Source of the DNA: Pigoraptor vietnamica
Lineage: Eukaryota; Opisthokonta; Filasterea
Length of the DNA: 10,742 bases
Assembly (NCBI GenBank): GCA_943704525.1
Contig: CALSCQ010001259.1
Coordinates: forward strand, 1-10,742
Direction of reading: 5' to 3'
Within the stretch, counting starts at the first letter, position 1. Each line of letters begins with the position of its first letter. The notes beneath the pieces were generated by a model, which was given only the letters and a program-made list of their open reading frames with translations, was not told the DNA's origin and did no database searches. Both the position numbers and the translations under genes were made by a program. Shown one piece after another: positions 1 through 8,087 of the stretch.

Positions 1-181
1 CCCCCACCATATCCTCACACCCACGCACCCACACATACCCACACCCACCACACCCGCACCAACACCCGCACCAGCTCACACACACGCCAACAAATTCAAC
101 CGCAGCCAGACAGGATAGCGCCGCTGAAGCATGAAAACCGCGAGCAACTCGAGTGATGAGAGAGAGAGCGGACATACACAC
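1..181 (-). other. Intron 3 of the TRAPPC3-like gene, low-complexity CA/CCCACA tract
   Basis: The tract begins with donor GTGTGT just after the last visible TRAPPC3 codon. On the plus strand, bases 1-110 are dominated by CCCACAC/CACACA-type low-complexity sequence. No reading frame here matches the expected downstream Bet3 sequence (a KVAFKM-like segment), so it is best read as intron. The runs of C at both window ends may simply be contig-edge sequence. Confidence 0.55.
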
Positions 182-577
<396 letters not shown>

Positions 578-1410
578 AGAGCACCGCTACGACAGCTTGC
601 ACACACACACACAAATCACAAGACACGACAGGACATATACCAAGATAATACACGCTATGGCGTATTTCTCAGAGCCTATGACAACGGATACGACGCACTA
701 CCGTACGATCCAAGCAGATGCATATACACAGCCACAGCTGACATAACACACAAATCGGAAACAAAACCCCACAATTTTTTTGACTTCCGGTCGCCCGGCA
801 GGCTGTCGGGACATCTTCTTCCCTCCACAGCAGGTCCCTCCTTTGTCCTTAACCCATGTGCTCAGTGCGTACGTACGCACTTTTTGCAGTTCAGTGTTCC
901 GTTCGTTGTGTGTTGGGTTTGATGACGTGTGTGTGATGCCATTACTTCTGGCGGGAAAGGTGACGTAACGGTTCCCGCGTCGAAAAGTGTGAGACCAACT
1001 TTCACAATTGCGACACCTGAAGTGCATCCACTTGACGCACACACAAGACGCACTCACGACGCACACCCGCACACACTCTTGGAGTCGATGTACACACGTC
1101 TCTGACCTTAGTTTATCCGACATCACACTGTCTATCTCACATATTCACACACAAAGGCGCACTCTTCCTCCTACAGTAGCTGCCGTTCGTCAGACACATC
1201 ACACTGTCTTTCTCACATATTCACACACAAAGGTGCACTATTCCTCCTACAGTAGCTGCCGCTGTTGCCTCTCGTCAGACACATCACACTGTCTATCTCC
1301 GATATTCACAAACAAAGGCGCACTCTTCTTCCTACAGTAGCTGCCGTTGTTGCCTCTCGTCAGACGTTATAACTGTGACTCCCACTCGGCGTTGATCCAC
1401 ACGGGCGACC
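578..1410. other. Divergent intergenic region between the TRAPPC3-like and WDR76-like genes
   Basis: The 833 bp between two start codons pointing away from each other must contain both promoters and 5' UTRs. I see no conserved protein in either strand. Visible features are short CA runs (about 600-612), a CRE-like TGACGTAA at about 961-968, and the tandem repeat at 1121-1365. No clear TATA box is recognisable. Confidence 0.6.
1121..1365. repeat. Three-copy tandem repeat, about 85 bp unit, upstream of the WDR76-like gene
   Basis: Three head-to-tail units start with CATCACACTGTCT at 1121, 1197 and 1282, giving lengths of 76, 85 and 84-85 bp. Each contains a TATTCACA(C/A)ACAAAGG block, then CCTACAGTAGCTGCCG, and ends CGTCAGAC. 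Unit 1 lacks a 9-bp block (GTTGCCTCT-like) present in units 2 and 3. The array ends 45 bp before the WDR76-like ATG, so it probably lies in the 5' UTR or core promoter. Confidence 0.9.
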
Positions 1411-3546
1411 ATGACGAGCGGGCTTTCTGAGTACGAGCTGCAGCGGCTCGAGAACATACGGCAGAACCAGCGCATGTGAGTGAAATGTGCATCGAAGCGA
1501 ATGTCAGTGCGCATGTGGTGCGTGGGATATCGATGGGATGTACAATGGAAAGGTCATTGATAGCTTCCTCATCGCACCCTATGTGTGGTCTGACTGCCAT
1601 TACTCCCAGTTTGCAGCAGCTGAACCTCGCGGACTTCGTTGCCACCGAGCGAACATCCGCTGCGAAGCGACGGAACGCACCTCCCACGCGCCCGCTCGTG
1701 AAGCGGCCGAAGACCGACTCGGTTCCCACACGCACTTCGGCGCGGCTTGCGAAGCGACCGGCAGAGGACGGCCCGGCGCATCAAATAGACACCACGACGG
1801 AGGGACAGACACCCGCGCAGTACCGCGTGGAGGTGGACGCGCCCTTTGAGCCGCAAAATGACGTCGATGCGGCGCACGTGTCGTCTTACTTTGGAGACAT
1901 TGCAGACCACGCGGCCGATGCGACTGCCGGACGCAGTGCGGGGCGGCCCTCGTGCGCCAGTATGCTCGCGCGGCTGTCGCTGAGTGAGAGCGATGTGCGG
2001 AAGACGGTGCCGGAGCGCATCTATCGCGTCGCGTTTCACCCGACAACGCATGCGCCCGTGCTGCTCGTGGGCGATAAGAGGGGCAATTTGGGCGTGTGGA
2101 ACGCGGACAGCGACGGCGATCATATCGTCCTGCGTCCGCACGGCCTGCCAGTGTCGGGCATTGTGGTGAGAGCACGTGTTGAGTGTGAGACGTGTTGCTG
2201 CTGCTATCGCAACGAGCACATGCGGTTGAGAGGAACGGGGCATCGGACGTGCCGATTCACTGTTCGACGATTGTGCGCAGGTGGACCCATCCAACCCGTG
2301 CCGCGTGTTCACGTGCGGCTATGACGGGACGGTTGTTGCGAGCGATCTCCGGGCGTGCACATACCTGGCGGTGCACGTCGACGCCGACCATGCCGACTTC
2401 AAGGGAATGGCCCTCGGGAGTGCCGACGGCTCCGTCCTCCACATCGCTATGGAGGGCGGTGTCATGCGCACTCTCGACGTGCGCATGGGTGCCATAGTGC
2501 GAACGCTGACGCCGCCGCCCTCGGTGGAGTCTGATCGTATCGTGCGGCAGCCCACGGCGACGACCGAGCCCGTTCGGCGGAGCACGCGCGCGCGGAAAAC
2601 AACGGCGTCCTTACCTGATCGCGCTCCGGGGGTCGCTCCGGTGGCTCCCCTGCCTGCTGTGAAGACGCCGGCGCACGTGGCGCGCTCGTCGTCGCGCGGC
2701 GAGTGGCCGCTGCACGAGCGCAAGATGTCGTCGGTCGATGTGTGCCCGACGAACTGCCACCTCATCGCCACGGCCTCGCTCGATCGGACAGTGGCGCTGT
2801 GGGACGCGCGAGCAGTGCGCCCGAAGCCCCTGTTCAGGTGTGGCTTTATGCCTTGTTAGCATACCATCGTCTGATTTCTCGTGTTGCAACGGTCGTTTTA
2901 AATATGTACCCCTTTGTCCTTTCTCATGTTGCGGAAGTTCTGACTCCCATGTCGCAATGCGCAGCTTGGATCACGGCAAGTCGGTGACTTCGGCGTACTT
3001 TTCGCGCGTGACGGGCAATCGCCTCCTCACCACATCCTACGACGACTTCCTGCGGGTGGTCGAGGACGTGCCGCACGTTACTAGTGCGTCCGCCGCTGTT
3101 GTCACGCGGATTCGGCACAACAATCAGACTGGTGAGCACGTTCGGCAATATTGGCGTGGCTGCAATAGCATACTAAAGCGGTGTGCTAATCGGTGTCGAC
3201 CATACAGGGCGGTGGGTCACCAGCTTCCGCGCCGAGTGGGACCCTCTCGACGACGGCCACTTTGCCGTGGGCAGCATGGAACGCGCCATCGATTACTTTG
3301 AGGCGCCACAGGGCGTTGGAAAGGGTATGTGCTTACGTTTTCCTGTGCGTTCGTCGTGTTCTCATCGATATTTCGTATTTATATTGTGCCCACTTCTACT
3401 CTTATCTTTGGGGCCCAGGCACACTCGTCTCGTCGCTGCGCAGTGACGAATTGATGACCGCCATCCCGGCCGTGGTGGCGTTTCACCCGTCGCTCCCGTG
3501 GATTGCTGGCGGGACTGGTAGTGGGCGTGTGTGCCTGTTCAGATAG
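1411..3546 (+). CDS. WDR76: WD-repeat protein of the WDR76/Cmr1 family, complete, six exons
   Basis: Inferred exons are 1411-1475, 1610-2165, 2281-2837, 2965-3131, 3208-3324 and 3419-3546, giving 529 residues. This is close to yeast Cmr1 and somewhat shorter than human WDR76. Introns are 134, 115, 127, 76 and 94 nt, all GT..CAG, and every junction restores frame. The N-terminus LSEYELQRLENIRQNQR is the family hallmark. A basic nuclear-type linker follows (residues about 30-85), then KTVPERIYRVAFHP, the start of the propeller. Exon 3 encodes SYDGT-like and LDRTVALWDARAV blades. Exons 4-6 encode SVTSAYFSRVTGNRLLTTSYDD, IRHNNQTGRWVTSFRAEWDP and a closing blade ending GRVCLF. WDAR (residues 381-384) fits the WDXR motif of DDB1/CUL4 substrate receptors. 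Family members act in the nucleus in DNA-damage response and chromatin or protein quality control. A Ser/Arg/Pro-rich insertion of roughly 60 residues precedes the WDAR blade. Confidence 0.95.
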
Positions 3547-3912
3547 CAGACTACACAAGCCACATGGAGTGTGACCTGCCTCTGGCAATGAAATGTCAAG
3601 GCGACTGCATAAAATTGCGACAAAACATGTTCGGTACCGTCATCACTCGTTCAGCTGCGTGCTTCGATCAAGCCAAAATGGCAGTACGTGAGAACACACG
3701 TTTTAATGAGTTGGGTGCCGGCGAATGCGCGCACGACTTCACGGGCGGAAGCGCTCGGCAGGCACAAAGTAATCCTGAATAGACAACGCAAGGCTGCGAG
3801 TGACCAAAACGAGACGCGAAAATGCGAAAAAAGGGCGCGATAGAGTGCCGACTCGTACTTGAAAGGCAACTTGGGTCGAGAGAAGTCCAAAACGGGGCAT
3901 TGGACTGCGGCC
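3547..3912. other. Convergent intergenic region (3' ends of the WDR76-like and DUF202 genes)
   Basis: These 366 bp lie between two stop codons and must contain both 3' UTRs and polyadenylation sites. No canonical AATAAA is obvious on either strand. An ACAAAACA-type A-rich patch near 3610-3630 and a T-rich patch on the minus strand near 3840-3800 are the only weak candidates. No conserved coding sequence is visible. Confidence 0.55.
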
Positions 3913-5105
3913 TCATGTCTTGATCGGGTCGAGGTTATCCGAGAGGCGCCAAATGACGATGCACGTGCATATGAGCGTGCCAACCATCACGAGGCCCACA
4001 ATAATCTTGTTGACTTGGAATTTGCCCTGCTTACGTAACAGGCGGGTGAGTTGCGTGCATGGCGGACGCATGCAAGTGGACGGCAGAGAGGAGCCGCGTA
4101 ACAACTCACGGACGCATGCATGTGGACGGCGGAACGGAGCCGCACAAAAGTCACATGAAAGTGAACGACAGAGCGGAGCCGCGTAACAACTCACGGACGC
4201 ATGCATGTGGACGGCGGAACGGAGCCGCGCAAAAGTCACATGAAAGTGAACGACAGAGCGGAGCCGCGTAACAACTCACGGACGCATGCAAGTGGACGGC
4301 GGAACGGAGCCGCACAAAAGTCACATGAAAGTGAACGACAGAGCGGAGCCGCGTAACAACTCACGGACGCATGCATGTGGACGGCGGAACGGAGCCGCAC
4401 AAAAGTCACATGAAAGTGGACGGCAGAGCGGAGCCGCGTAACAACTCACGGACGCATGCAAGTGGACGGCGGAGCGGAGCCGCACAAAAGTCACATGAAA
4501 GTGGACGGCAGAGCGGAGCCGCGTAACAACTCACGGACGCATGCATGTGGACGGCGGAGCGGAGCCGCACAAAAGTCACATGAAAGTGGACGGCACAAAA
4601 AGGACGGAGCCGCATACAATATATCACCCAAAGCGCAGATGGCCACACAAATACCCACGTTCTGGAGGAGGTACGTGATGTGGTAGTACTGGTACGTTGC
4701 GAGCACAAGGGAAAAGAGACCGAGCACGACAAAGGAGTTCCCAATCCACGCGAGGTCGAGCTTCACGAGCGCCGCCCCGCCGCCCACAAGGCTGAGGCAC
4801 GTGCGCAGCCACGCGAGGAAGGTGCGCTCGTTCGCGAGGTGGTCACGCGCAATGTTTCCTGTATTAAGGGACGAAATTAGGAAAGGGGGAACATGGCGTA
4901 TGGCACATCGCGTATGCGAGCCGCCCCGTGCTTTATGCACAATTTCAAAACACACTGTTGAAAACAAACACACACACACACTGACGTTACACTCTTTCCC
5001 AGGCAGACACACATGCGCACACAGACAGACACACCGTACGCACACACAAACACACCACACACACACACACACACGCACACACACGCACAGACACAGACAC
5101 ACACA

Positions 5106-5136
<31 letters not shown>

Positions 5137-5379
5137 GCGCGCGCGCGCATACGCATACACGCACACGCACGAACCGCGTAAGACACAGACGCACACCCCA
5201 CCTGTGCTAGGAATGACAGGCTGAATGGAATCAACGACCGAGCTGAAGCGACGCCGGATGCGCGCACCAACGCCCTGCGCAGCATTCGCCTCTTCCGCAA
5301 TGGTGCTGTTGACGGACGGCTGGGCGGTGGAGGGACGCGAGGTGACAGTCACAGCGGTCGCTATGGTCGTCGTCTCCAT
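3913..5379 (-). CDS. DUF202 (YidH-like) three-helix membrane protein, complete, three exons
   Basis: Exons on the minus strand are 5379-5202, 4858-4659 and 4026-3913, giving 163 residues. Donors are GTGGGG and GTGGGT, with CAG acceptors and consistent phases. Residues 1-59 are a Thr/Ser-rich cytosolic-type tail containing a basic RIRRR patch. The DUF202 signature follows: DHLANERTFLAWLRT at residues 65-79, then helices at about 73-93, 100-118 and 134-152, and a short polar tail ending DPIKT. The join LLQN|GKFQVNK recreates the loop between helices 2 and 3 expected for the family. DUF202 proteins are small integral membrane proteins found in bacteria, fungi and protists, and the domain is related to the membrane part of Vtc1. 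Their exact role is unsettled. The first intron (343 nt) is a dinucleotide microsatellite and the second (632 nt) is almost all tandem array. The start is the only ATG fitting exon 1. Confidence 0.92.
4027..4658 (-). other. Intron 2 of the DUF202 gene, built from a tandem array
   Basis: The intron runs from donor GTGGGT (4658) to acceptor CAG (4029-4027) and is 632 nt, the longest inferred in the window. About 550 nt of it is the 85-bp array described separately. The two flanking coding blocks join in phase 0 into a continuous DUF202 domain, which supports the whole array being spliced out. Confidence 0.85.
4062..4613. repeat. Strict 85-bp tandem array, about 6.5 units, inside a DUF202 intron
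   Basis: The block GTAACAACTCACGGACGCATG recurs with its ACAACTCACGG core at 4101, 4186, 4271, 4356, 4441 and 4526, so the period is exactly 85 bp every time. Units differ at only a few bases (GCATGCAAG versus GCATGCATG, GAACGG versus GAGCGG, GTGAACGACAG versus GTGGACGGCAG). Each unit is itself a decayed dimer: both halves carry GTG(G/A)ACG(G/A)C..CGGAGCCGC followed by different spacers (about 39 and 46 bp). The left edge is a partial half-unit and the right edge breaks off at about 4613 with an altered CACAAAAAGGACGGAGCCGC. The period is not a multiple of three, so it is unlikely to be coding. Confidence 0.95.
4966..5172. repeat. CA/CG microsatellite in DUF202 intron 1
   Basis: On the plus strand this is a nearly uninterrupted alternating pyrimidine-purine tract of CA dinucleotides with CAGA and CGCA variants. 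It includes a CG run at about 5136-5148. It lies within the 343-nt intron between exons 1 and 2 of the DUF202 gene, so the pre-mRNA carries the GU-rich strand. Confidence 0.9.
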
Positions 5380-5623
5380 CGCGAGAGATTTTCAAAAATT
5401 GAGAAAAAATTAAAGAAATATTGGATAAACGCCACCGAGGACAGCAGTGGCGTCGAGGCGCACAGCTTGTGCGCGCCTGAATAAGCCCGCGAGTTGAAAT
5501 GGACGGAGAGGAAGAGTGTGTGCGTGAGAGGCACACGCACGTCGCAACGTCAAACCCCATACGCAATTTGTGGTTGGTCGAAACTGGTGGAATTTTTAGC
5601 ACGCGACCGGTCGGTCACGTGAC
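5347..5623. repeat. Direct repeat copy 1: DUF202 first codons plus promoter
   Basis: The segment from CACAGCGGTCGCTATGG through CCATCGCGAGAG, AAAGAAATATTGG, ATAAACGCCACC, GCAGTGGCGTCGAGG, CAATTTGTGGTT, TTTTTAGCACGC and CACGTGAC aligns in order and in the same orientation with 7879-8087. This copy contains the intact DUF202 start codon. Compared with copy 2 it has about 70 extra bp between roughly 5460 and 5530. Confidence 0.88.
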
Positions 5624-5764
5624 AAAGCAGGCAAGGGAAGCCTAAAAAGACTGCATCCCCTCCATCCATCCCCCTCTCATTGGGGCGACGCATAGGGCAT
5701 GAGTGCCTTTGGGTAAACAGGAAGGCGGTGCTTAGCATTCGACGTACTGCGCAACACATGCGCC
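5380..5764. promoter_or_regulatory. Divergent promoter region of the DUF202 gene and the orphan gene
   Basis: These 385 bp separate the DUF202 start codon (minus) from the orphan gene's inferred start (plus). Next to the DUF202 ATG is an A/T-rich tract (AGAAAAAATTAAAGAAATATTGG region, 5400-5426). At 5553-5623 is a block, AATTTGTGGTTGGTCGAAAC then AATTTTTAGCACGC, ending in a CACGTGAC box. The same modules recur in order at 7879-8087, which argues that they form a functional or formerly functional promoter unit. Confidence 0.6.
5616..5623. promoter_or_regulatory. CACGTGAC E-box-like element
   Basis: CACGTGAC, with the palindromic CACGTG core bound by bHLH-type factors in many eukaryotes, lies about 237 bp from the DUF202 ATG and about 142 bp from the orphan gene ATG. 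It is retained in the second copy of the region at 8080-8087. Function is inferred only from motif and conservation between copies. Confidence 0.4.
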
Positions 5765-7624
5765 ATGCCGAAGGAGGGTGGACGGAAGAGGGTGGCTCCA
5801 TCCTCTCCCGCCGGCACTCGAAAGCGCACTCCCCAGTCCAACGCTCGTGCGCCGCCCGCTGCGCCGCCCGCTGCTCCGCCGCCGGCTGCGCACCAATGCT
5901 CTGCGGGCTCCTGCACCGCCCGCTGCGCCTTCTCCCGGCGCTGCCGTTGTGCCCGGTGGCGCGTCAGCCGTTGTTACACTAGCGTACGATGGCTTTCCCT
6001 ATTCTTTTCCATGTGGGAAGCTGAAGGAGCTTGTCGCGACCTTGCTCAGTGACCCAGAGGCGTGTCGCTATTTTCGCGAAGGGACCGACGATGCCGTGGG
6101 CCTGGATTGGGCAGGCTTCCTGCGCGCCGCCACAAATGGAGGTCGTTTCCAAGTGCAAGCAGGTGGTGTATTGGAAAAATGGAAAAAAGGATGCCATATT
6201 GCAACGTGTGCGGTACATTATTCAGCAACTCTTTACCCTCTCCGTCTCCCTATGCCGTTTGGCTCAGCCCTCTTTACGCGCCGTGTTTCTTTTCCGTTGC
6301 AATTTCGTTGTGTCATTCAGAACTAAAAGTCTTTGAGGGTTCAAAAAAAAGGGGCACACTCGCACAACTCACTGGATATCCGCTGAGCAGGGCAAGTGCG
6401 CGTCCGGGACGACGTGTTTCGCATTCCGGAAATCGAGAAACTTAAGACGGCAGCGAACTTGAGAGCCTGCGTGGAGTGGGGTGCTACACTTAGGGGTTGC
6501 ATCGTGCAATGTGTGTGTTTGTGTATCCGTCTGGCGCATCTGTTTTCCGTGTTGTTTTGTGTCTTCTTCCACTGTGCGTGCCTTGTCAGTCCCTGTTTCT
6601 GTCTGCCAACTCTGACCATCTATTCACTGCAGGCACAACGTCGAAGTGGACCTTGCCCTTACTTTCGCGTTGAATTACGGCGTCGTCGATGCCTCGTACG
6701 TCGTGGCCGTAATTGCAAATGAGCCCACGCTCAAGGACCGAATTGCTCCGCGCAAGCAACGTACACTGAAACGCCTCAAGGGTACCTTCGCGGGAATCCC
6801 CACGAAATCGTTTGCGGCACCGGTCTTTCCCGCTTGCGCACCGTGCGCCGCTTTCAAAGTGTCCCAGGAGGCCTTTAAGAGATACGAAAACATCGTGAGT
6901 GAGCTGTTTGCGGGCGATCTGCCGGACGTCCTTGCGATTCTCGGGGACACGGCCGCTGACACGGACCCGGCGGTGGTTGAGGGCGCCGCTGCTGAAAAGT
7001 ACGCTCGCGCCGCTGCCGCCGTCGTCGTTGCGGCAGACCTTTGCCCTGGAGAGGGTCTGGAGGCGCACTACCACACGCACGGCTGGTACACGGCGATGAA
7101 CGCAGCGATGACTGCGTTTTCGTTCGACTTCAAGACAATTGTCGACCTGCCACTGGCGAAGTTCTCGTCTACTTGCGGTTCTCGGCGGATCGATCTCACA
7201 GTCTGTCACAGAGGTATGCCCGCTCCGATCGTCCTCGCCGAGCTGGAGAAGGAGGAGAACGACACGCATGAGGACCTTGAGAAGCTCGTCTCGCAGATGT
7301 CCCTTTCTGCGGCGTACTTGTACTATAACGTGGACCCTGCCGTGCGTCCCGACATCATTGTTTGGGGTCTTTTCGTGCAAAAGTTCACGTGCAACCTCGT
7401 CGCGATGACTCTGCGCCCACCGTTGGTGCAGAATGGCCCCGGCGCCCGTTGCCGACCTCTTCCGGGGGATAGCGAAGTTCGACATCATGACAGTGAGTGG
7501 CCTTTGGGACCTCTTTCGGCTGGCAGCGGCGGTCGCACAACAGTGGATGCGCCTCGCAACCCGTTTCAACCCTGATTTCCGCCTTCAGAAGCCGTCCGGT
7601 GTCATGTCGTATGTCCCCGGCTAG
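5765..7624 (+). CDS. Orphan multi-exon gene; possible PD-(D/E)XK-like core, function unknown
   Basis: I do not recognise the family. Best-supported exons are 5765-5846, 5968-6162, 6391-6475 and 6633 to about 7388-7492. A basic N-terminus (GGRKRVAPSSPAGTRKRTP) leads into VVTLAYDGFPYSFPCGKLKEL. Exon 2-3 and 3-4 joins give FQVQAG|QVRVRDD and RACVE|HNVEVDLALTF in frame. The large exon holds a Lys/Arg-rich stretch, an Ala-rich region, HYHTHGWYTAMNAAM, then RRIDLTVCHRGMPAPIVLAELEKEEN and PDIIVWGLF. An Asp strand, a Glu-containing hydrophobic strand and a later VWG strand resemble the layout of PD-(D/E)XK endonucleases such as those in Crinkler-type proteins, but the usual E-x-K reads E-L-E-K, so this is only a hypothesis. 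The 3' end is ambiguous: either a one-base frameshift near 7432 followed by a consensus intron 7493-7588 and stop 7622-7624, or other splices ending at 7722 or 7870. It could be a decaying or foreign gene. Confidence 0.62.
7493..7588 (+). other. Probable intron near the 3' end of the orphan gene
   Basis: Donor GTGAGT at 7493 matches the strict donor consensus of the neighbouring genes. The acceptor at 7586-7588 is preceded by a pyrimidine-rich run (CCTGATTTCCGCCTTCAG). Removing the 96 bp keeps the reading frame through FDIMT|KPSGVMSYVPG and a TAG at 7622. The intron itself is also open in that frame, so retention cannot be excluded. Confidence 0.45.
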
Positions 7625-7871
7625 CTCTACTGACGGCGCCGTGCCGTTCGAAACGAGGCAGCCCGAAATCTGGCACGTCGGCGGCAGTCGGCATTGTTCC
7701 AGTGGGCGGCGCACGCTGCTGACCGGGAGGCCAGATCGACCGGCGCGGGTACCACGGCGGTTCACGGCGAGGTGGGCATGTCGTCTGCGTCCACTGCCAT
7801 TGTGCTGGTGCAGTGCAGGCGGCTGTGCCTGCGCTTCGGAGGATGTGGGTGTTCTCCACGAGGCAAATAGA

Positions 7872-7909
7872 AATGCCGACCACTGCGGTCGCTATGGCCG
7901 TCGTCCCAT
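7872..7909 (-). pseudogene. Relic of DUF202 exon 1 (about the first 14 codons)
   Basis: Read on the minus strand from ATG at 7909-7907, the sequence ATGGGACGACGGCCATAGCG aligns with the live DUF202 start ATGGAGACGACGACCATAGC. One base is missing in codon 2, so the frame meets TAG after five codons. Similarity fades within about 40 bp and no transmembrane part follows. It is a truncated, disabled copy of the gene at 3913-5379. Confidence 0.8.
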
Positions 7910-8087
7910 CGCGAGAGTGAGATTCGAAAATTAAAGAACTGAAGACTGTGTAAAGAAATATTGGGATAAACGCCACGGCAAATGCAGCAGTGCCGTCGAG
8001 GAAAAGAGAGCACACATCGCCACGTAAAAGCAAATTTGTGGTTCGTCGGAAACTATTTTTCGGAATTTTTTAGCACGCTCACGTGAC
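7879..8087. repeat. Direct repeat copy 2: degenerate DUF202 start and promoter
   Basis: This segment aligns collinearly with 5347-5623, from ACTGCGGTCGCTATGG and CCCATCGCGAGAG through AAAGAAATATTGGG, ATAAACGCCACGG, GCAGTGCCGTCGAGG, AAATTTGTGGTTCGTCGG, TTTTTTAGCACGC to CACGTGAC. It differs by substitutions and several indels and lacks the roughly 70-bp block of copy 1. It lies directly after the orphan gene region and 310-320 bp upstream of the ELL-like start. Confidence 0.88.
8080..8087. promoter_or_regulatory. CACGTGAC element, second copy, upstream of the ELL-like gene
   Basis: This is the same eight bases, in the same relative place, as the element at 5616-5623, ending the region of shared sequence. 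It lies about 317 bp upstream of the ELL-like ATG, so it may contribute to that promoter. Activity is unproven. Confidence 0.35.

Noticed and set aside
1-180. Next TRAPPC3 exon after VISR
   Set aside because: I tested the AG acceptors on the minus strand in this stretch and none opened a frame resembling the expected VAFKM segment.
4062-4613. CRISPR-like array or a coding tandem repeat
   Set aside because: There is no repeat/spacer alternation since the entire 85-bp unit is repeated. The period is not divisible by three and the location is intronic in a eukaryotic gene.
4491-5300. Single 269-residue minus-strand protein with a Cys/Val repeat region
   Set aside because: It reads through the CA microsatellite and into the repeat array. 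Only the middle 200 bp are coding (DUF202 exon 2).
5778-5967. Arg-rich frame as the N-terminus of the orphan gene
   Set aside because: It has no ATG in frame. Removing a consensus intron 5847-5967 (donor GTGCGC, acceptor TCAG) joins the ATG at 5765 to the downstream frame.
6586-7569. Minus-strand 327-codon open frame
   Set aside because: It is the antisense shadow of the orphan gene's large exon, Arg/His-rich, and has no family resemblance.
5347-8087. LTR retrotransposon, because direct repeats flank an ORF
   Set aside because: The left repeat contains the real start of the DUF202 gene. There are no TG..CA ends, primer-binding site or reverse transcriptase/integrase motifs.
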